A DNA stretch of 64,000 nucleotides from Pseudomonas sp. UMAB-08 (GCF_900095225.1 NZ_LT607417.1:367124-431123), one strand, 5' to 3'; positions 10,039-19,895 are shown, counted from the stretch's first letter. The notes: generated by a model from the letters alone, not told the origin. Translations and numbers: made by a program.

Positions 10039-11064
10039 TTAGTAAAGGTTCGGCTCCATTTCCAATTGCACGTTATAGCGCTGGGCGATGTCGTTTTGAA
10101 TACGTTGCGCCAGGTTCAGCAGTTGCAACCCGGTGGCGTTACCATAATTGACCAACACCAGTGACTGCAGGCGATGTACCCCCGCCCCGTTGCCCGCGTC
10201 GCGATACCCTTTCCACCCCGCGTGTTCAATCAGCCAGCCCGCAGCCAGCTTCACTTGACCATCGGCCTGTGGATAAGCAATCAGACCCGGGTAGTGGCGC
10301 TTCAGTTCAGCAGCCAGTGCCGCAGGTACCAACGGATTCTTGAAAAAACTGCCGGCATTGCCCAATACGGCCGGGTCCGGCAGTTTTTCGCTGCGGATCG
10401 CGCAGATCGCCAGACTGACATCCTTGGGCGTCGGTTGACCGATGCCCTGTTCATCCAGACGCTGACGCACCGGGCCGTATTCCAGATGCAGGTGCGCCGC
10501 GCGACTCAGCACAAAGCGCACGCGCAGAATCACCCAGCGCCCTGTTTCGCGCTTGAACACGCTGTCGCGGTAAGCAAAGGCGCAGTCACCGAGGGAAAAC
10601 TCAAGCAACTGGCCTGTCTGGCGGTCCAGCGCCGTCAGGCTGTGGAATACATCCTTGATCTCGACACCATAGGCACCGATGTTCTGCATCGGCGCAGCGC
10701 CCACGGTGCCGGGAATCAGGCTGAGGTTTTCCAGGCCGGACAGGCCCTGCTCAAGGCTCCACAACACAAAGGGATGCCAAAGCTCACCCGCCTCGGCTTC
10801 GACGATGACCTGCTCGCCATCGTCGGCAAGTAGACGAACGCCGCGACTGGCCATACGCAGCACCAGTGCCTGAATATCGGCCGTCAGCAACAGATTGCTG
10901 CCACCGCCAATGACCAGCAATGGCAATCCGTGTTCAGCCGAAAACGCCAATGCCTGACGCACCTCATCGTCGCTGCGGGCCTCGGCGAACGCTTTGGCCT
11001 GCACGCCAACGCCAAAGGTGTTGAAAGGCTTGAGGGAAACGGCGGACTGCACCTGCAAAGTCAT
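10039..11064 (-). CDS. murB: UDP-N-acetylenolpyruvoylglucosamine reductase
   Basis: 341 residues; reduces UDP-GlcNAc-enolpyruvate to UDP-MurNAc with NADPH and FAD in cytoplasmic peptidoglycan synthesis. The N-terminus SLKPFNTFGVG and the FAD-binding GGGSNLLL, with IGAYGVEIKD and the late GNAGSFFKNP (catalytic Ser), identify a type I MurB of E. coli length. The start is ATG 11064, which shares one base with the kdsB stop (TGATG); a TTG one codon earlier is less likely. In P. aeruginosa a low-molecular-weight tyrosine phosphatase gene (ptpA) lies between kdsB and murB; it is absent here. Confidence 0.96.
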   Translation of the reverse strand: MTLQVQSAVSLKPFNTFGVGVQAKAFAEARSDDEVRQALAFSAEHGLPLLVIGGGSNLLLTADIQALVLRMASRGVRLLADDGEQVIVEAEAGELWHPFVLWSLEQGLSGLENLSLIPGTVGAAPMQNIGAYGVEIKDVFHSLTALDRQTGQLLEFSLGDCAFAYRDSVFKRETGRWVILRVRFVLSRAAHLHLEYGPVRQRLDEQGIGQPTPKDVSLAICAIRSEKLPDPAVLGNAGSFFKNPLVPAALAAELKRHYPGLIAYPQADGQVKLAAGWLIEHAGWKGYRDAGNGAGVHRLQSLVLVNYGNATGLQLLNLAQRIQNDIAQRYNVQLEMEPNLY

Positions 11065-11828
11065 CAAACCTCCAGCAAGCGGCGCACGCGCTCAAGGTCT
11101 TCAGCGGTGTCGACACCGGCCGGCGGCGCTTCCACCGCATCGGCGACGTGAATCCGTACGCCATGCCATAGGGCACGCAGTTGCTCCAGGCTCTCGGTGT
11201 CTTCCAGCCAGCACGGGCCCCAACTGACGAAGTCGTGAAGGAAACCCGCACGGTAGGCGTAGATCCCGATATGTCGACGATAGGGCACGCCGGCCGGCAA
11301 CTGATCGCGATTCTTGGCCAGGGCATCACGCGCCCAAGGCAAGGGTGCGCGGCTGAACGTCAGGGCCAGGCCATTGAGATCAGCCACGACCTTGACCACG
11401 TTCGGATTAAACAGGCTGGCGACATCATCGATCGGTTCGGCCAGGGTCGACATCCGCGCTTCCGGATGCGCAGCGAGGTTGTCCGCCACTTGATCGATCA
11501 CCGCAGGCGGGATCATCGGCTCATCGCCCTGCACGTTGACCACAATAGCGTCGGGTGCCAGGCCCAGTTGAGCGGCGACTTCGGCCAGTCGGTCGGTGCC
11601 GGAGTTGTGATCGTCACGGGTCAGCAGCACTTCGGCGCCAAAACCACGGCAAGCCTCGACGATGCGCGCATCATCAGTGGCCACTACCACGCGCTCAGCG
11701 CTGCTTTTACACGCCTGTTCCCAGACATGCTGGATCATCGGCTTGCCAGCGATCATTTTCAGGGGTTTGCCGGGGAAACGGCTGGAGCCGAAACGTGCCG
11801 GAATGACAACAGTGAACACTGCAGTCAT
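11064..11828 (-). CDS. kdsB: 3-deoxy-manno-octulosonate cytidylyltransferase
   Basis: 254 residues; makes CMP-Kdo from CTP and Kdo for lipopolysaccharide core assembly. The N-terminal [15 protein letters not shown] is the nucleotide-binding signature of the family, and NVQGDEPMI is the conserved metal/substrate region. Length is typical. Its ATG overlaps the stop of the Trm112-like gene by 4 nt and its stop overlaps the murB start, making a compact envelope-biogenesis operon with lpxK. Confidence 0.97.
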   Translation of the reverse strand: MTAVFTVVIPARFGSSRFPGKPLKMIAGKPMIQHVWEQACKSSAERVVVATDDARIVEACRGFGAEVLLTRDDHNSGTDRLAEVAAQLGLAPDAIVVNVQGDEPMIPPAVIDQVADNLAAHPEARMSTLAEPIDDVASLFNPNVVKVVADLNGLALTFSRAPLPWARDALAKNRDQLPAGVPYRRHIGIYAYRAGFLHDFVSWGPCWLEDTESLEQLRALWHGVRIHVADAVEAPPAGVDTAEDLERVRRLLEV

Positions 11829-12010
11829 TTATCCAGACGCTCTTCGGTGGACAGGGTGCGCGCTTCGCTTTCCAGCATCACCGGAATGCCATCACGAATC
11901 GGATAGGCCAGGCCAGCGCCTTTGCTGATCAGCTCGGTTTTGTCGGCGCTGAGCTTGAGCGGCCCTTTGCAGATAGGGCAAGCGAGGATGTCGAGCAATT
12001 TGGTGTCCAT
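11825..12010 (-). CDS. Trm112 family protein (YcaR-like)
   Basis: A 61-residue protein, [16 protein letters not shown] at the N-terminus, with the Trm112/UPF0434 fold; only one CPxC pair is present. Bacterial members commonly sit beside kdsB and lpxK, as here, but their function is not settled; eukaryotic Trm112 activates methyltransferases. The open frame continues upstream to 12148 only because it reads through the lpxK end in another frame. ATG 12010 lies 26 nt after the lpxK stop and gives the family N-terminus. Confidence 0.9.
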   Translation of the reverse strand: MDTKLLDILACPICKGPLKLSADKTELISKGAGLAYPIRDGIPVMLESEARTLSTEERLDK

Positions 12011-12036
12011 AAGAAATCCTGTGGTGCTGCTGTTAT

Positions 12037-13059
12037 TTATGGAGAAAGCGGAGACAGTGACGAAAAGGGCAACAGGCGTAACAACTGCGAATCGAACCAA
12101 CAGACGAAGGCGGCCGAAGGCTCCGCATCCACAGCCAGATACCACCAATCATCAGCGGCGAAGGTCCGGCACTTCACGGCGTCCTTCTCGGTCATGATCA
12201 GTGGCAACGACGGTGTGAACGTCAACGCCTGCGCGCTATAAACTGCATGGTCGGCGAACGCGTGGGGAACAGGCTGCCAGTGTAGCCCTTCGAGGGTGTT
12301 GAAGAAACGTTGTGGATTGCCAATACCGGCCACCGCATGCAGCGCTTGTCCGGCCGGAAAGTGATCCAGCGACAGACGCTCGCCGCTGCGCAGGTTGACT
12401 AGGGCGGTGGGCTTGAGAGCAAAGGCGAAGCCGTCTTCGCGGTCGCTGGCGGCGCCGTTATAAAGCACCGCATCGACGCTGCTCAGGCGCTCCATCGGTT
12501 CGCGCAGGGGCCCAGCGGGCAGGCAGCGGCGATTACCCAGGCCGCGAACGGCATCGATCAATACCAGTTCCAGATCCCGGGCCAGACGATAATGTTGCAG
12601 GCCGTCGTCGCTCAGGATCAGGTCCAGCGGCTCGGCATCGAGCAAGGCACGCACGGCGCGACTGCGGTCCGGGTCAATCATCAGGGCTACACCGCTGCGC
12701 TGCACGATCAACAGCGGTTCGTCACCGGCCTCGCTGGCACTCTGCCCGACACGGACCCGCCACGGGAAACTCGGCGGTGTGGCGCCATACCCCCGGCTGA
12801 CCACCCCGACCCGCAGACCCTGGCGGCGACAGTGCTCGATCAACCACAGGATCATCGGCGTCTTGCCGGTACCGCCCACCGTGACGTTACCCACCACCAG
12901 CACCGGGACCGACGCCTTATAGATGTCGCCTTCACCAGCCAGGAAGCGCGCCCGTTTGTTCTGCACCACTCGCCGGTACACCCATTCCAGCGGGCGTAAC
13001 AGGCCAAGCGCAGGATGGCCGGTGTACCAGGCATTGAGTAAGCGGTCGGTCAGCGCCAT
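12037..13059 (-). CDS. lpxK: Tetraacyldisaccharide 4'-kinase
   Basis: 340 residues; phosphorylates the 4' position of the lipid A precursor at the inner membrane. The Walker-A-like [12 protein letters not shown] (about residues 57-68) and the DDGLQHY motif are diagnostic. The N-terminus carries a membrane-associated helix. Its ATG overlaps the exbD stop by 1 nt. The last residues (SSLSPLSP) are a low-complexity tail. It is the third gene of exbB-exbD-lpxK-Trm112-kdsB-murB. Confidence 0.96.
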   Translation of the reverse strand: MALTDRLLNAWYTGHPALGLLRPLEWVYRRVVQNKRARFLAGEGDIYKASVPVLVVGNVTVGGTGKTPMILWLIEHCRRQGLRVGVVSRGYGATPPSFPWRVRVGQSASEAGDEPLLIVQRSGVALMIDPDRSRAVRALLDAEPLDLILSDDGLQHYRLARDLELVLIDAVRGLGNRRCLPAGPLREPMERLSSVDAVLYNGAASDREDGFAFALKPTALVNLRSGERLSLDHFPAGQALHAVAGIGNPQRFFNTLEGLHWQPVPHAFADHAVYSAQALTFTPSLPLIMTEKDAVKCRTFAADDWWYLAVDAEPSAAFVCWFDSQLLRLLPFSSLSPLSP

Positions 13060-13490
13060 CAGTTAGCCGTTGGCGCCTCGACGGTGGTCATGCGCAGGTG
13101 GCTGAAACCCAGCTTGCCCGCCGCATCCATCGCTGTGATAACTGCCTGGTGAGGGGTTTTGCCGTCGGCGCTGATCGAGAGCGGCAGTGTCGTGTCACCT
13201 GCCGACTCCTTCTGCAGCGCGTCGATCAGCGTTGGTAGATCATTCTTGGGCAGCAACCGATTGTTCAGCGAATAGACGCCATCGGCACTGATCGCGATGT
13301 CCAGGTGTTTGAGTTCCGAATCGGTTTCCGGGCTGCCGGTGACCGCTTGCGGCAATTCGACGCGTAACTGGGTCTCACGGGTAAACGTGGTGGTGACAAC
13401 GAAGAACAGCAGCAGGATAAACACCACGTCGATCAACGACACGAGGTTGATGTCGATGATCTCCCGCGGTTTACGGCGGCGGAATTTCAC
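13059..13490 (-). CDS. exbD: ExbD/TolR family energy-transducing protein
   Basis: 143 residues with a short cytoplasmic N-terminus, one transmembrane helix (about 15-37, [17 protein letters not shown]) containing the conserved proton-pathway Asp, and a periplasmic domain. It partners the ExbB-like protein encoded just upstream (4-nt overlap). In pseudomonads this pair lies in front of lpxK, and its exact client (TonB-like or otherwise) is not established. The symbol denotes the family only. Confidence 0.88.
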   Translation of the reverse strand: MKFRRRKPREIIDINLVSLIDVVFILLLFFVVTTTFTRETQLRVELPQAVTGSPETDSELKHLDIAISADGVYSLNNRLLPKNDLPTLIDALQKESAGDTTLPLSISADGKTPHQAVITAMDAAGKLGFSHLRMTTVEAPTAN

Positions 13491-14122
13491 GCTTTACCCT
13501 CGGTCAGATCGACGTCACGGTCGCCCTGCACCACTTCGACCAGCTTGATCGCTTCCTGCTCCATGCCCACCACCAGTTCATCGACCCGACTTTGCAGGAA
13601 CCGGTGGAAGAAGATAGCAGGAATACCGACCATCAGGCCGGAAGCGGTACAGATCAGGGCTTTGGAAATACCGCCGGCCAATATCGCCGCATTGGTGGTC
13701 ATGCCCGAGTTCACGAACGAACCGAAGATATCGATCATGCCCAGCACCGTCCCCAGCAAGCCGAGCAACGGCGCCATGGCAGCAATGGTGCCCAGGGCAC
13801 TCAGGTAACGCTCGAGTTCATGAATGACCCGCGCCGCAGCCTCTTCGATGCACTCTTTCATGATCTCGCGACCATGCCTGGAGTTTGCCAGACCGGCCGC
13901 CAGAATCTCGCCCAGCGGCGAATCAGCGCGCAGTTCCCTGAGCTTGTCGCTGGTGAGCTGCTTGTCTTTGATCCAGCGCCACACCTGACCGAGCAAATGC
14001 GGCGGGGTGATGCGGCTGGCACGCAACGTCCAGAGCCGCTCGATGACGATCGCGACAGCAGCGATGGAACTCAGAATGATTGGCAGCATCATCCAACCGC
14101 CTGATTTGACCAGTTCCCACAC
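13487..14122 (-). CDS. exbB: MotA/TolQ/ExbB proton channel family protein
   Basis: 211 residues from GTG 14120-14122 (VWELVKSGGWMMLP, the family N-terminus). A Shine-Dalgarno-like AAGGGG lies 9 nt upstream. The frame extends to 14209 but the extra residues run into the promoter gap after comEC. Three transmembrane helices are visible, with the conserved loop LGLLGTVLGMIDIF and GGISKALI. It forms the proton channel with the ExbD-like protein downstream and is the first gene of the envelope operon; a promoter should lie between 14122 and 14206. Confidence 0.88.
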   Translation of the reverse strand: MWELVKSGGWMMLPIILSSIAAVAIVIERLWTLRASRITPPHLLGQVWRWIKDKQLTSDKLRELRADSPLGEILAAGLANSRHGREIMKECIEEAAARVIHELERYLSALGTIAAMAPLLGLLGTVLGMIDIFGSFVNSGMTTNAAILAGGISKALICTASGLMVGIPAIFFHRFLQSRVDELVVGMEQEAIKLVEVVQGDRDVDLTEGKA

Positions 14123-14205
14123 AGTGACGACCCCTTGAAAAAAGTGGCGCCACTCTACCATAGGGCCGCCCGCTCGCCGAACCCCGCGATGAATAACCGC
14201 CCTGA

Positions 14206-16422
14206 TCAATCGCGCCAGAAGCGCCGTCGGGCCCGCTCCCCCTGCGCTTCACCGAACACCCCCAGTTGCAGACGAATCGCGCCCAGTTCGGCGCTGTCAT
14301 AAGGCTGCACAGCCAGGGCCGCGTAGCGCGCCATCACCTGCGGGTGCGGGTGCCCGAAAGCATTGTTGCGCCCACGGGAGATCAATACCCCTTCGGGGGC
14401 CACCGCCTTGAGAAACGCCGTGGATGAGGAGCTACGACTCCCATGATGCGGTGCCTGCAACCAGTGGGCACGCACATCGAACCCGCTGTCGAGTACCGCA
14501 CGTTCGGCCCCGGCTTCAATATCGCCAGTCAACAACAGGCGCTCACCATTGGCCTCGACCCGCAGTACGCAGGAAGCCTCGTTACTCTCTGTCGCGTGTT
14601 CCCAGCGCCAGGTCGAGAAATGCACGCCATCCCACTGCCATTGCTCACCGTTCCGACAGGGCTGAGCCTGCAAGAGCGGCGGCAAACTGGCCGCCTCGCC
14701 CGCCAATACGCGGGCAACGGGCAAGCTTTTATAGACGGCCTGCGCCCCACCCGCATGGTCGGCATGCGCATGACTGATCAACATCAAGTCGAGCTTGCGT
14801 ACGCCGGTCTTGCGTATCGACGGCAGTACAACGCGCTGGCCAATATCGAAATCACCGAAGCGCGGGCCAGCGTCATACAGCAGCGTGTGCTGGCGCGTCC
14901 GCAACACAATCGCCAGGCCCTGCCCCACATCCAGTTGCATCACCTCGACCTGGCCATGGGGCACGTTCTTCACTGGCGGGAACACGCACAGCAGCAACAG
15001 CGGCCAGCCCAACAGACGCAACGGCACGCCCTTGGGCAGCAGCAACAAGACGCCGCCAAGCACGCTCAGCCACCACGCCCACCACGGCACGGCGCTGCCG
15101 ATCCAGGCAGGTACCCATCCAGAAACCCACGCCAACCCCTGGAACAGCCACCCCAGCAGACCACCGGCCAGCCACAGCAAACCCTCGCCAATACCGGGCA
15201 CCGGCAATAACACGGTGCCGAGCAGCGCCAGCGGCAGCACGACGACGCTGATCCACGGCACCGCGAGCAAATTGGCCAATGGCCCGCTGAGACTGACCGG
15301 CAGGTTCAATGCGAGCAGGACCGGGAGCAACCCGATGGCGATCAACCATTGCGCACGGGTCCAGCTTTGCAGCCAGCTCCAGGCGCCCAGTCGGCCACTG
15401 AACACCAGGATCAGAATCGCGACAGCGGTAAAGGACAACCAAAAACCCGGTTGCAAGCTGACCAGCGGTTCGACGACCAACACCGCGTTGAGGGACAACA
15501 ACAAGGGCCACCACACACCCAGGTGGCGAAAGCGCAGACGCCAGAGCAGGACCATGCCGATCATCGTGCAGGCCCGACGCACCGGCACTTCAAAACCAGC
15601 CAAAAAGCCGTAACCGAGCGCGGCGGCAAACGCCAGACCGCACGCACAGGGCAGCCACGGCAAACGGCGCGGCCATAGCCCCCAACGCGCCAGCCCGGCG
15701 ACCAGCGCGTAAATCGACCCGGCCAGTAACCCGATATGCTGGCCCGAGATCACCAGCAAGTGCACGGTGCCGGTGTCCTGCAGCACTTGCCAATCAGCCG
15801 GCGTCAGCCCTGAATCGTCACCCAGCACCAGCGCCGCCAACCCGCCTTGCCGCCCTTGTGCATCGACTGCCAGCAACCGCTGACGCACCGCATCGCGCCA
15901 GGCTGAACGTGCGGGCGCGAGCAATTGCCCATCCACCACGGTGCCAGTCGCGCCAATGCGCTGCGCCAACAACCAGGCTTCGTAATCGAATGAGTCAGGA
16001 TTGACCAGGCCCGCCGGACGTTTGAGCTTGACCGCCAGCCGCCAGTGCTCGCCACTGCGCACATTGGCGCCGCCGTACCACGCCAGACGCATACGCTCAG
16101 GCAACCGGGCACGACGTGATTGCGCACCGTCGAGCTGAAAGCGCACCACACCGTCGCTCGACTGTGGCAAGCCGACCACCTTGCCTTGCACCCATAGCGT
16201 CTGGCCGTCGAGCCGGGGCAGAAGGCGATCGTCCAGTGCCCATTGCGCCGACACACACGCCCAACTGAAGCCGAACAGAAAAAATGCCAGTGGATAACTG
16301 CGAAACGGCAACAACATCAGCGCCACGACAGGCATCAACAGCAACAGCCAAAACGGCGGCAATGCCGGCATGAAGCGAATAGCCAAAAGACCCAGCGCGA
16401 GCGCCACCATCCCTGTGCGCAT
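14206..16422 (-). CDS. comEC: DNA internalization-related competence protein ComEC/Rec2
   Basis: 738 residues from ATG 16422, preceded by AAGGACAG; the frame opens at 16494. It is a polytopic inner-membrane channel for single-stranded DNA uptake. It has an N-terminal DUF4131 region with hydrophobic helices, a central Competence domain (ISGQHIGLLAG) and a C-terminal metallo-beta-lactamase domain with SHAHADHAGG and a later HHGSRSSS segment. Length is normal for Pseudomonas. It is the single competence gene here; type IV pilus genes would be elsewhere. It is divergent from the DUF2062 gene. Confidence 0.94.
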   Translation of the reverse strand: MRTGMVALALGLLAIRFMPALPPFWLLLLMPVVALMLLPFRSYPLAFFLFGFSWACVSAQWALDDRLLPRLDGQTLWVQGKVVGLPQSSDGVVRFQLDGAQSRRARLPERMRLAWYGGANVRSGEHWRLAVKLKRPAGLVNPDSFDYEAWLLAQRIGATGTVVDGQLLAPARSAWRDAVRQRLLAVDAQGRQGGLAALVLGDDSGLTPADWQVLQDTGTVHLLVISGQHIGLLAGSIYALVAGLARWGLWPRRLPWLPCACGLAFAAALGYGFLAGFEVPVRRACTMIGMVLLWRLRFRHLGVWWPLLLSLNAVLVVEPLVSLQPGFWLSFTAVAILILVFSGRLGAWSWLQSWTRAQWLIAIGLLPVLLALNLPVSLSGPLANLLAVPWISVVVLPLALLGTVLLPVPGIGEGLLWLAGGLLGWLFQGLAWVSGWVPAWIGSAVPWWAWWLSVLGGVLLLLPKGVPLRLLGWPLLLLCVFPPVKNVPHGQVEVMQLDVGQGLAIVLRTRQHTLLYDAGPRFGDFDIGQRVVLPSIRKTGVRKLDLMLISHAHADHAGGAQAVYKSLPVARVLAGEAASLPPLLQAQPCRNGEQWQWDGVHFSTWRWEHATESNEASCVLRVEANGERLLLTGDIEAGAERAVLDSGFDVRAHWLQAPHHGSRSSSSTAFLKAVAPEGVLISRGRNNAFGHPHPQVMARYAALAVQPYDSAELGAIRLQLGVFGEAQGERARRRFWRD

Positions 16423-16505
16423 AAGTCTGTCCTTGAGAAGTCCCTCCCTTTGGATTAGCGCACCCCGCCAGACCCCGCTTTTATTAATTGTCACAAAGTC
16501 TGAAT

Positions 16506-16534
16506 TTGATGCGGGCAGAATCTAGGCATACTGA
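16506..16534 (+). promoter_or_regulatory. Possible sigma-70 promoter of the DUF2062 gene
   Basis: TTGATG (16506-16511) and TACTGA (16529-16534) are separated by 17 nt and lie 27 bp upstream of the DUF2062 ATG. The -10 box is a moderate match only. Confidence 0.35.
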
Positions 16535-16560
16535 CCCACACACCCGGGACGAGACCCCCT

Positions 16561-17076
16561 ATGCCGCGTCGTCTATTCAAACGCTACATGCCTGACCCGA
16601 CCCGCATCAGGGAACACAAATCCTTACGCTTTCTCGGTCGTCTTCTGCATGACCCTAACCTCTGGCACCTCAATCGCCACTCTGTCTCGCGTGCGATGGG
16701 CATCGGGCTGTTCGCGGCATTCATGCCCATTCCCTTGCAGATGTTGTTGGCGGCCATGCTGGCCATCGCGGTGCGCGGCAATATGCCGATTGGCGTCAGC
16801 CTGGTCTGGCTGACCAATCCAGTCACGATGCCTCCGGTGTTTTATTGCTCGTACCAGATCGGTGCCTGGCTGATGCAATTGCCACCGCGCCACCTGCCGC
16901 CTGAACTGTCCTGGGAGTGGATCAGCGGGCAGCTATCAACCTTGTGGCAGCCCTTCTTGCTGGGCTCGGTGGTGGCAGGCATCGTGTTTGGCACACTGGC
17001 ATACGGCCTGACCCAGCTGTATTGGCGCTGGTGGGTCGGCAGGCAGTGGCGTTTGCGGAGAGAGAGGAGGAAGTGA
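16561..17076 (+). CDS. DUF2062 domain-containing membrane protein
   Basis: 171 residues. The DUF2062 region begins with a basic N-terminus and includes the RAMGIGLFAAFMPIPLQMLL segment, then further hydrophobic helices (about 60-85 and 125-155). The C-terminus is strongly basic (RRERRK). Members are inner-membrane proteins of unknown function, often near comEC, as here. It is divergently transcribed from comEC. No catalytic motif is visible. Confidence 0.85.
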   Translation: MPRRLFKRYMPDPTRIREHKSLRFLGRLLHDPNLWHLNRHSVSRAMGIGLFAAFMPIPLQMLLAAMLAIAVRGNMPIGVSLVWLTNPVTMPPVFYCSYQIGAWLMQLPPRHLPPELSWEWISGQLSTLWQPFLLGSVVAGIVFGTLAYGLTQLYWRWWVGRQWRLRRERRK

Positions 17077-17097
17077 GGGTGTTACGGCTGACGCAAT

Positions 17098-17127
17098 CCG
17101 TGGGAGCGAATAAATTCGCGCCCACGG
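17098..17127. repeat. Palindromic intergenic repeat (REP-like)
   Basis: Arms CCGTGGGAGCGAAT / ATTCGCGCCCACGG with an AA centre and one mismatch. It lies between the DUF2062 and ABC permease gene ends. The GTGGGAGCGAATTTATTCGC style is common between genes in P. fluorescens-group genomes. Confidence 0.75.
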
Positions 17128-17158
17128 GGATTGAGTACACAGCCTGTAAAGCAAAAGA

Positions 17159-17950
17159 CTACTGACGCATCCCGCGCCCACTGATCAGCAGACGTGCACA
17201 GCCCAGGTACAAGACAACGGTCGCCACCACCATGAACGTGAGGGCGATGCTGATGCGGATGTCCGACACGCCCAGGATGCCGTAACGGAAGGCGTTGACC
17301 ATGTGCAACACCGGGTTGGCCATGGACACGGTCTGCCAGAACGGCGGCAGCAGGTTGATCGAGTAGAACACCCCGCCCAGGTAGGTCAATGGCGTCAGGA
17401 CGAAGGTCGGGATAATCGAAATATCGTCGAAGTTGCGCGCAAAGACAGCGTTGATAAAGCCCAGCAGCGAGAAGATCGTCGCGGTCAGCACGACCACCAC
17501 TATCGTGATCCCCAAATGATGGACCTGCAGGTCAGTGAAGAACATCGACAACAGGGTCACGATCAGGCCCACCATCAAACCGCGCAGTACGCCCCCCAGG
17601 GTGTAGCCGATCAGAATGGTGTGCTGCGAGACGGGCGAGACCATCAACTCTTCAATCGAACGCTGAAACTTGGCACCGAAGAAGCTCGACACAACGTTGC
17701 CGTAGGAGTTGGTGATCACCGACATCATGATCAGGCCCGGCACGATGTACTGCATGTAGGTGAAGCCACCCATGTCGCCAATCTGCCGGCCGATCAGGTT
17801 GCCGAAGATCACGAAGTACAACACCATGGTGATCGCTGGCGGCAGCAACGTTTGCGGCCAGATCCGGGTGAAACGACGGATCTCGCGATAGACGATGGTT
17901 TGCAGGGCAATCAGGTTGGGACGCAGCTCGGAGCCAGGATTGGAACTCAT
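17159..17950 (-). CDS. ABC-2 type transporter permease (YadH-like)
   Basis: 263 residues with about six transmembrane helices and an ABC-2 membrane domain (FGNLIGRQIGDMGGFTYMQY, VVSSFFGAKFQRSIEELMVS). It is the membrane half of an exporter with the ATPase encoded immediately upstream; its ATG overlaps that stop by 4 nt. The YadG/YadH pair is widespread but its substrate is unknown. In P. aeruginosa this pair is also followed by GST and FadE-type genes, as here. Confidence 0.9.
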   Translation of the reverse strand: MSSNPGSELRPNLIALQTIVYREIRRFTRIWPQTLLPPAITMVLYFVIFGNLIGRQIGDMGGFTYMQYIVPGLIMMSVITNSYGNVVSSFFGAKFQRSIEELMVSPVSQHTILIGYTLGGVLRGLMVGLIVTLLSMFFTDLQVHHLGITIVVVVLTATIFSLLGFINAVFARNFDDISIIPTFVLTPLTYLGGVFYSINLLPPFWQTVSMANPVLHMVNAFRYGILGVSDIRISIALTFMVVATVVLYLGCARLLISGRGMRQ

Positions 17951-18879
17951 ACCGCCACCTTCGCCAGGTTTTTTTCCACCAGAGACACGAACAGCTCCTC
18001 AAGGCGATTGGTTTTATTGCGCAGGCTCAGGACTTCGACTTTCTGCGCGGCCAACTGACCGAACAGCGCGGTAATGCCAACAGTCTTGTCCACTTGCACT
18101 TCCAGGGTATGGCTGTCGACCAGCTTCGCCGGGTAACCGATCAAGGTCGGCGCCACCTGATACGAATCCCTCAGATCAAGCAAAAACGTCTCGACGTGCA
18201 GCGTGTTCAACAGCTGCTTCATGCCCATGTTCTGGACGATGACGCCGTGATCGATGATCCCGATATTACGGCACAGGTGCTCAGCCTCTTCCAGGTAGTG
18301 CGTGGTGAGGATGATGGTGATGCCTTTCTCGTTCAGCTCGGTGAGGAACGTCCACATTGAGCGACGCAGCTCAATGTCCACGCCTGCCGTCGGCTCATCA
18401 AGAATCAACAGCCGCGGCTCGTGAATCAACGCCCGAGCGATCATCAGACGGCGCTTCATCCCGCCGGACAACGCGCGCGATGGCACGTCACGCTTGTCCC
18501 ACAAACCCAGTTGAGTCAGGTATTGCTCGGCCCGCTCTTTGGCGATTTTGGGCGGGATACCGTAGTACCCGGCTTGGGTCACCACGATGTCGAACGTCTT
18601 TTCGAACTGGTTGAAATTGAATTCCTGCGGCACCACGCCGATGCACCGTTTGAGCGCTGCGGGCTCGCGATCCAGGTCATGACCAAAGATATTCACTGTA
18701 CCGCTGGTTTTGTTGACCAAGGTCGAAATGATGCCGATGGTGGTGGATTTGCCGGCGCCGTTAGGGCCGAGCAATGCGAAGAAATCACCTTCAGCGACAT
18801 CCAGATCGATACCACTCAGGGCCTGGAAACCGTTGCCGTAGGTTTTGGTTAGCTGCCGGATGGACAGAGCGGAACTCAT
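17947..18879 (-). CDS. ABC transporter ATP-binding protein (YadG-like)
   Basis: 310 residues from ATG 18879 (MSSALSIRQLTKTYGNG); an upstream in-frame ATG at 18933 adds residues unlike the family. Walker A is GPNGAGKST, the signature is LSGGMKRRLMIARAL, and Walker B is LLILDEPTAGVD, typical of DrrA/YadG ATPases. It powers the ABC-2 permease encoded downstream. Substrate unknown. Confidence 0.92.
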   Translation of the reverse strand: MSSALSIRQLTKTYGNGFQALSGIDLDVAEGDFFALLGPNGAGKSTTIGIISTLVNKTSGTVNIFGHDLDREPAALKRCIGVVPQEFNFNQFEKTFDIVVTQAGYYGIPPKIAKERAEQYLTQLGLWDKRDVPSRALSGGMKRRLMIARALIHEPRLLILDEPTAGVDIELRRSMWTFLTELNEKGITIILTTHYLEEAEHLCRNIGIIDHGVIVQNMGMKQLLNTLHVETFLLDLRDSYQVAPTLIGYPAKLVDSHTLEVQVDKTVGITALFGQLAAQKVEVLSLRNKTNRLEELFVSLVEKNLAKVAV

Positions 18880-19012
18880 ATCTGAAATACGCACCAAGAA
18901 GGGGGAAGGAAGAATAAATAAGGTCGAGCACAATCAATAACAACTGCGGCCAACCGGACAATGGTGCTTGGCAACGCCGCGCAAGTACAGCGACATGTGT
19001 TGATAGTCAGTA

Positions 19013-19636
19013 TTAACTCAACGCGGTCATCACTGCTTTCTGATAGGCCGGCCGTGCTTTCAAGCGCTCATACCACGCTTGAAGATGGTGCATCGCCGGG
19101 CGTTCAATCGGCATCTCGAACCAGGCGTATATAAAGCTGCCCAAGGGAATGTCGCCCATCCCCAGCGCCTCTCCGGACAAGTACGGCTGTTTGGCCAATG
19201 CGTCGTCGACCACGATCAACAACGTCTGACACGTTTTGATCGCACCGTTGATCTGCACCCAGTCCTGCTGATCGGCCGGGGTACGCAACACGCCCCAGAA
19301 CACGGTTTTGAAGGGTTCGGCAAACGTTGAGGTGGTCCAGTCCATCCACTTGTCCGCCGACGCCCGCGCGGTCAGGCTGTCAGGGTACATGGCCGAGCCC
19401 GGCGCATAACGAGCGGCGAGGTAGCGCACGATGGCGTTGGACTCCCAGAGCACGAAGCCGTCATCCTCAATGACCGGGATCCGGCCATTAGGGTTCATCG
19501 CCCGGTATTCGGGTTGATCGACAATGCCAAATGCGCCACCGGCATCAATGGTTTCATACGGCACCGCAACCTCTTCTGCGCACCACAGCGCCTTGCGCAC
19601 GTTGGAAGAGTTTTTCCGCCCCCAGATTTTCAGCAT
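19013..19636 (-). CDS. Glutathione S-transferase family protein
   Basis: 207 residues: N-terminal thioredoxin-fold domain (MLKIWGRKNSSNVRKALWCAEE, with Ser in the usual glutathione-activating position and the NGRIPVIEDDG cis-Pro loop, then ESNAIVRYLA) and an all-helical C-terminal domain. A cytosolic detoxification-type GST; the substrate cannot be predicted. It is monocistronic by spacing. Confidence 0.9.
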   Translation of the reverse strand: MLKIWGRKNSSNVRKALWCAEEVAVPYETIDAGGAFGIVDQPEYRAMNPNGRIPVIEDDGFVLWESNAIVRYLAARYAPGSAMYPDSLTARASADKWMDWTTSTFAEPFKTVFWGVLRTPADQQDWVQINGAIKTCQTLLIVVDDALAKQPYLSGEALGMGDIPLGSFIYAWFEMPIERPAMHHLQAWYERLKARPAYQKAVMTALS

Positions 19637-19895
19637 GCCTTTCCCCTGTCAAACCTGTGATGAGCCAATCGTGCATCAGTTTAATCCGAGCACGCCCCTC
19701 TAAATCCAGCTATCTATTATGGAGATTGATCGCCCGCATCGCGGGGTCCGAGCTGAAACCGCGCTCATGCCCGGCGAACTCCGCCACGGCTGGGTGGTCA
19801 CTATCGATGCGCTCGCTGTTGTCGCCATCTTCACCTGATGCCGACTAAGCTCTTGATGGCGGATTTTTTGCCGCTGTCGTCACGGAGGATTACCT
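19637..19895. other. Intergenic region upstream of fadE, no gene supported
   Basis: 259 bp between the divergent GST and acyl-CoA dehydrogenase genes. Short open frames on both strands (for example 19719-19838 on plus) lack ribosome-binding sites and resemblance to known proteins. A plausible ribosome site, ACGGAGGATT, precedes the fadE ATG. Confidence 0.6.

Noticed and set aside
19681..19850. Possible gene remnant between GST and fadE
   Set aside because: Short frames on both strands show no ribosome site and no recognisable similarity.
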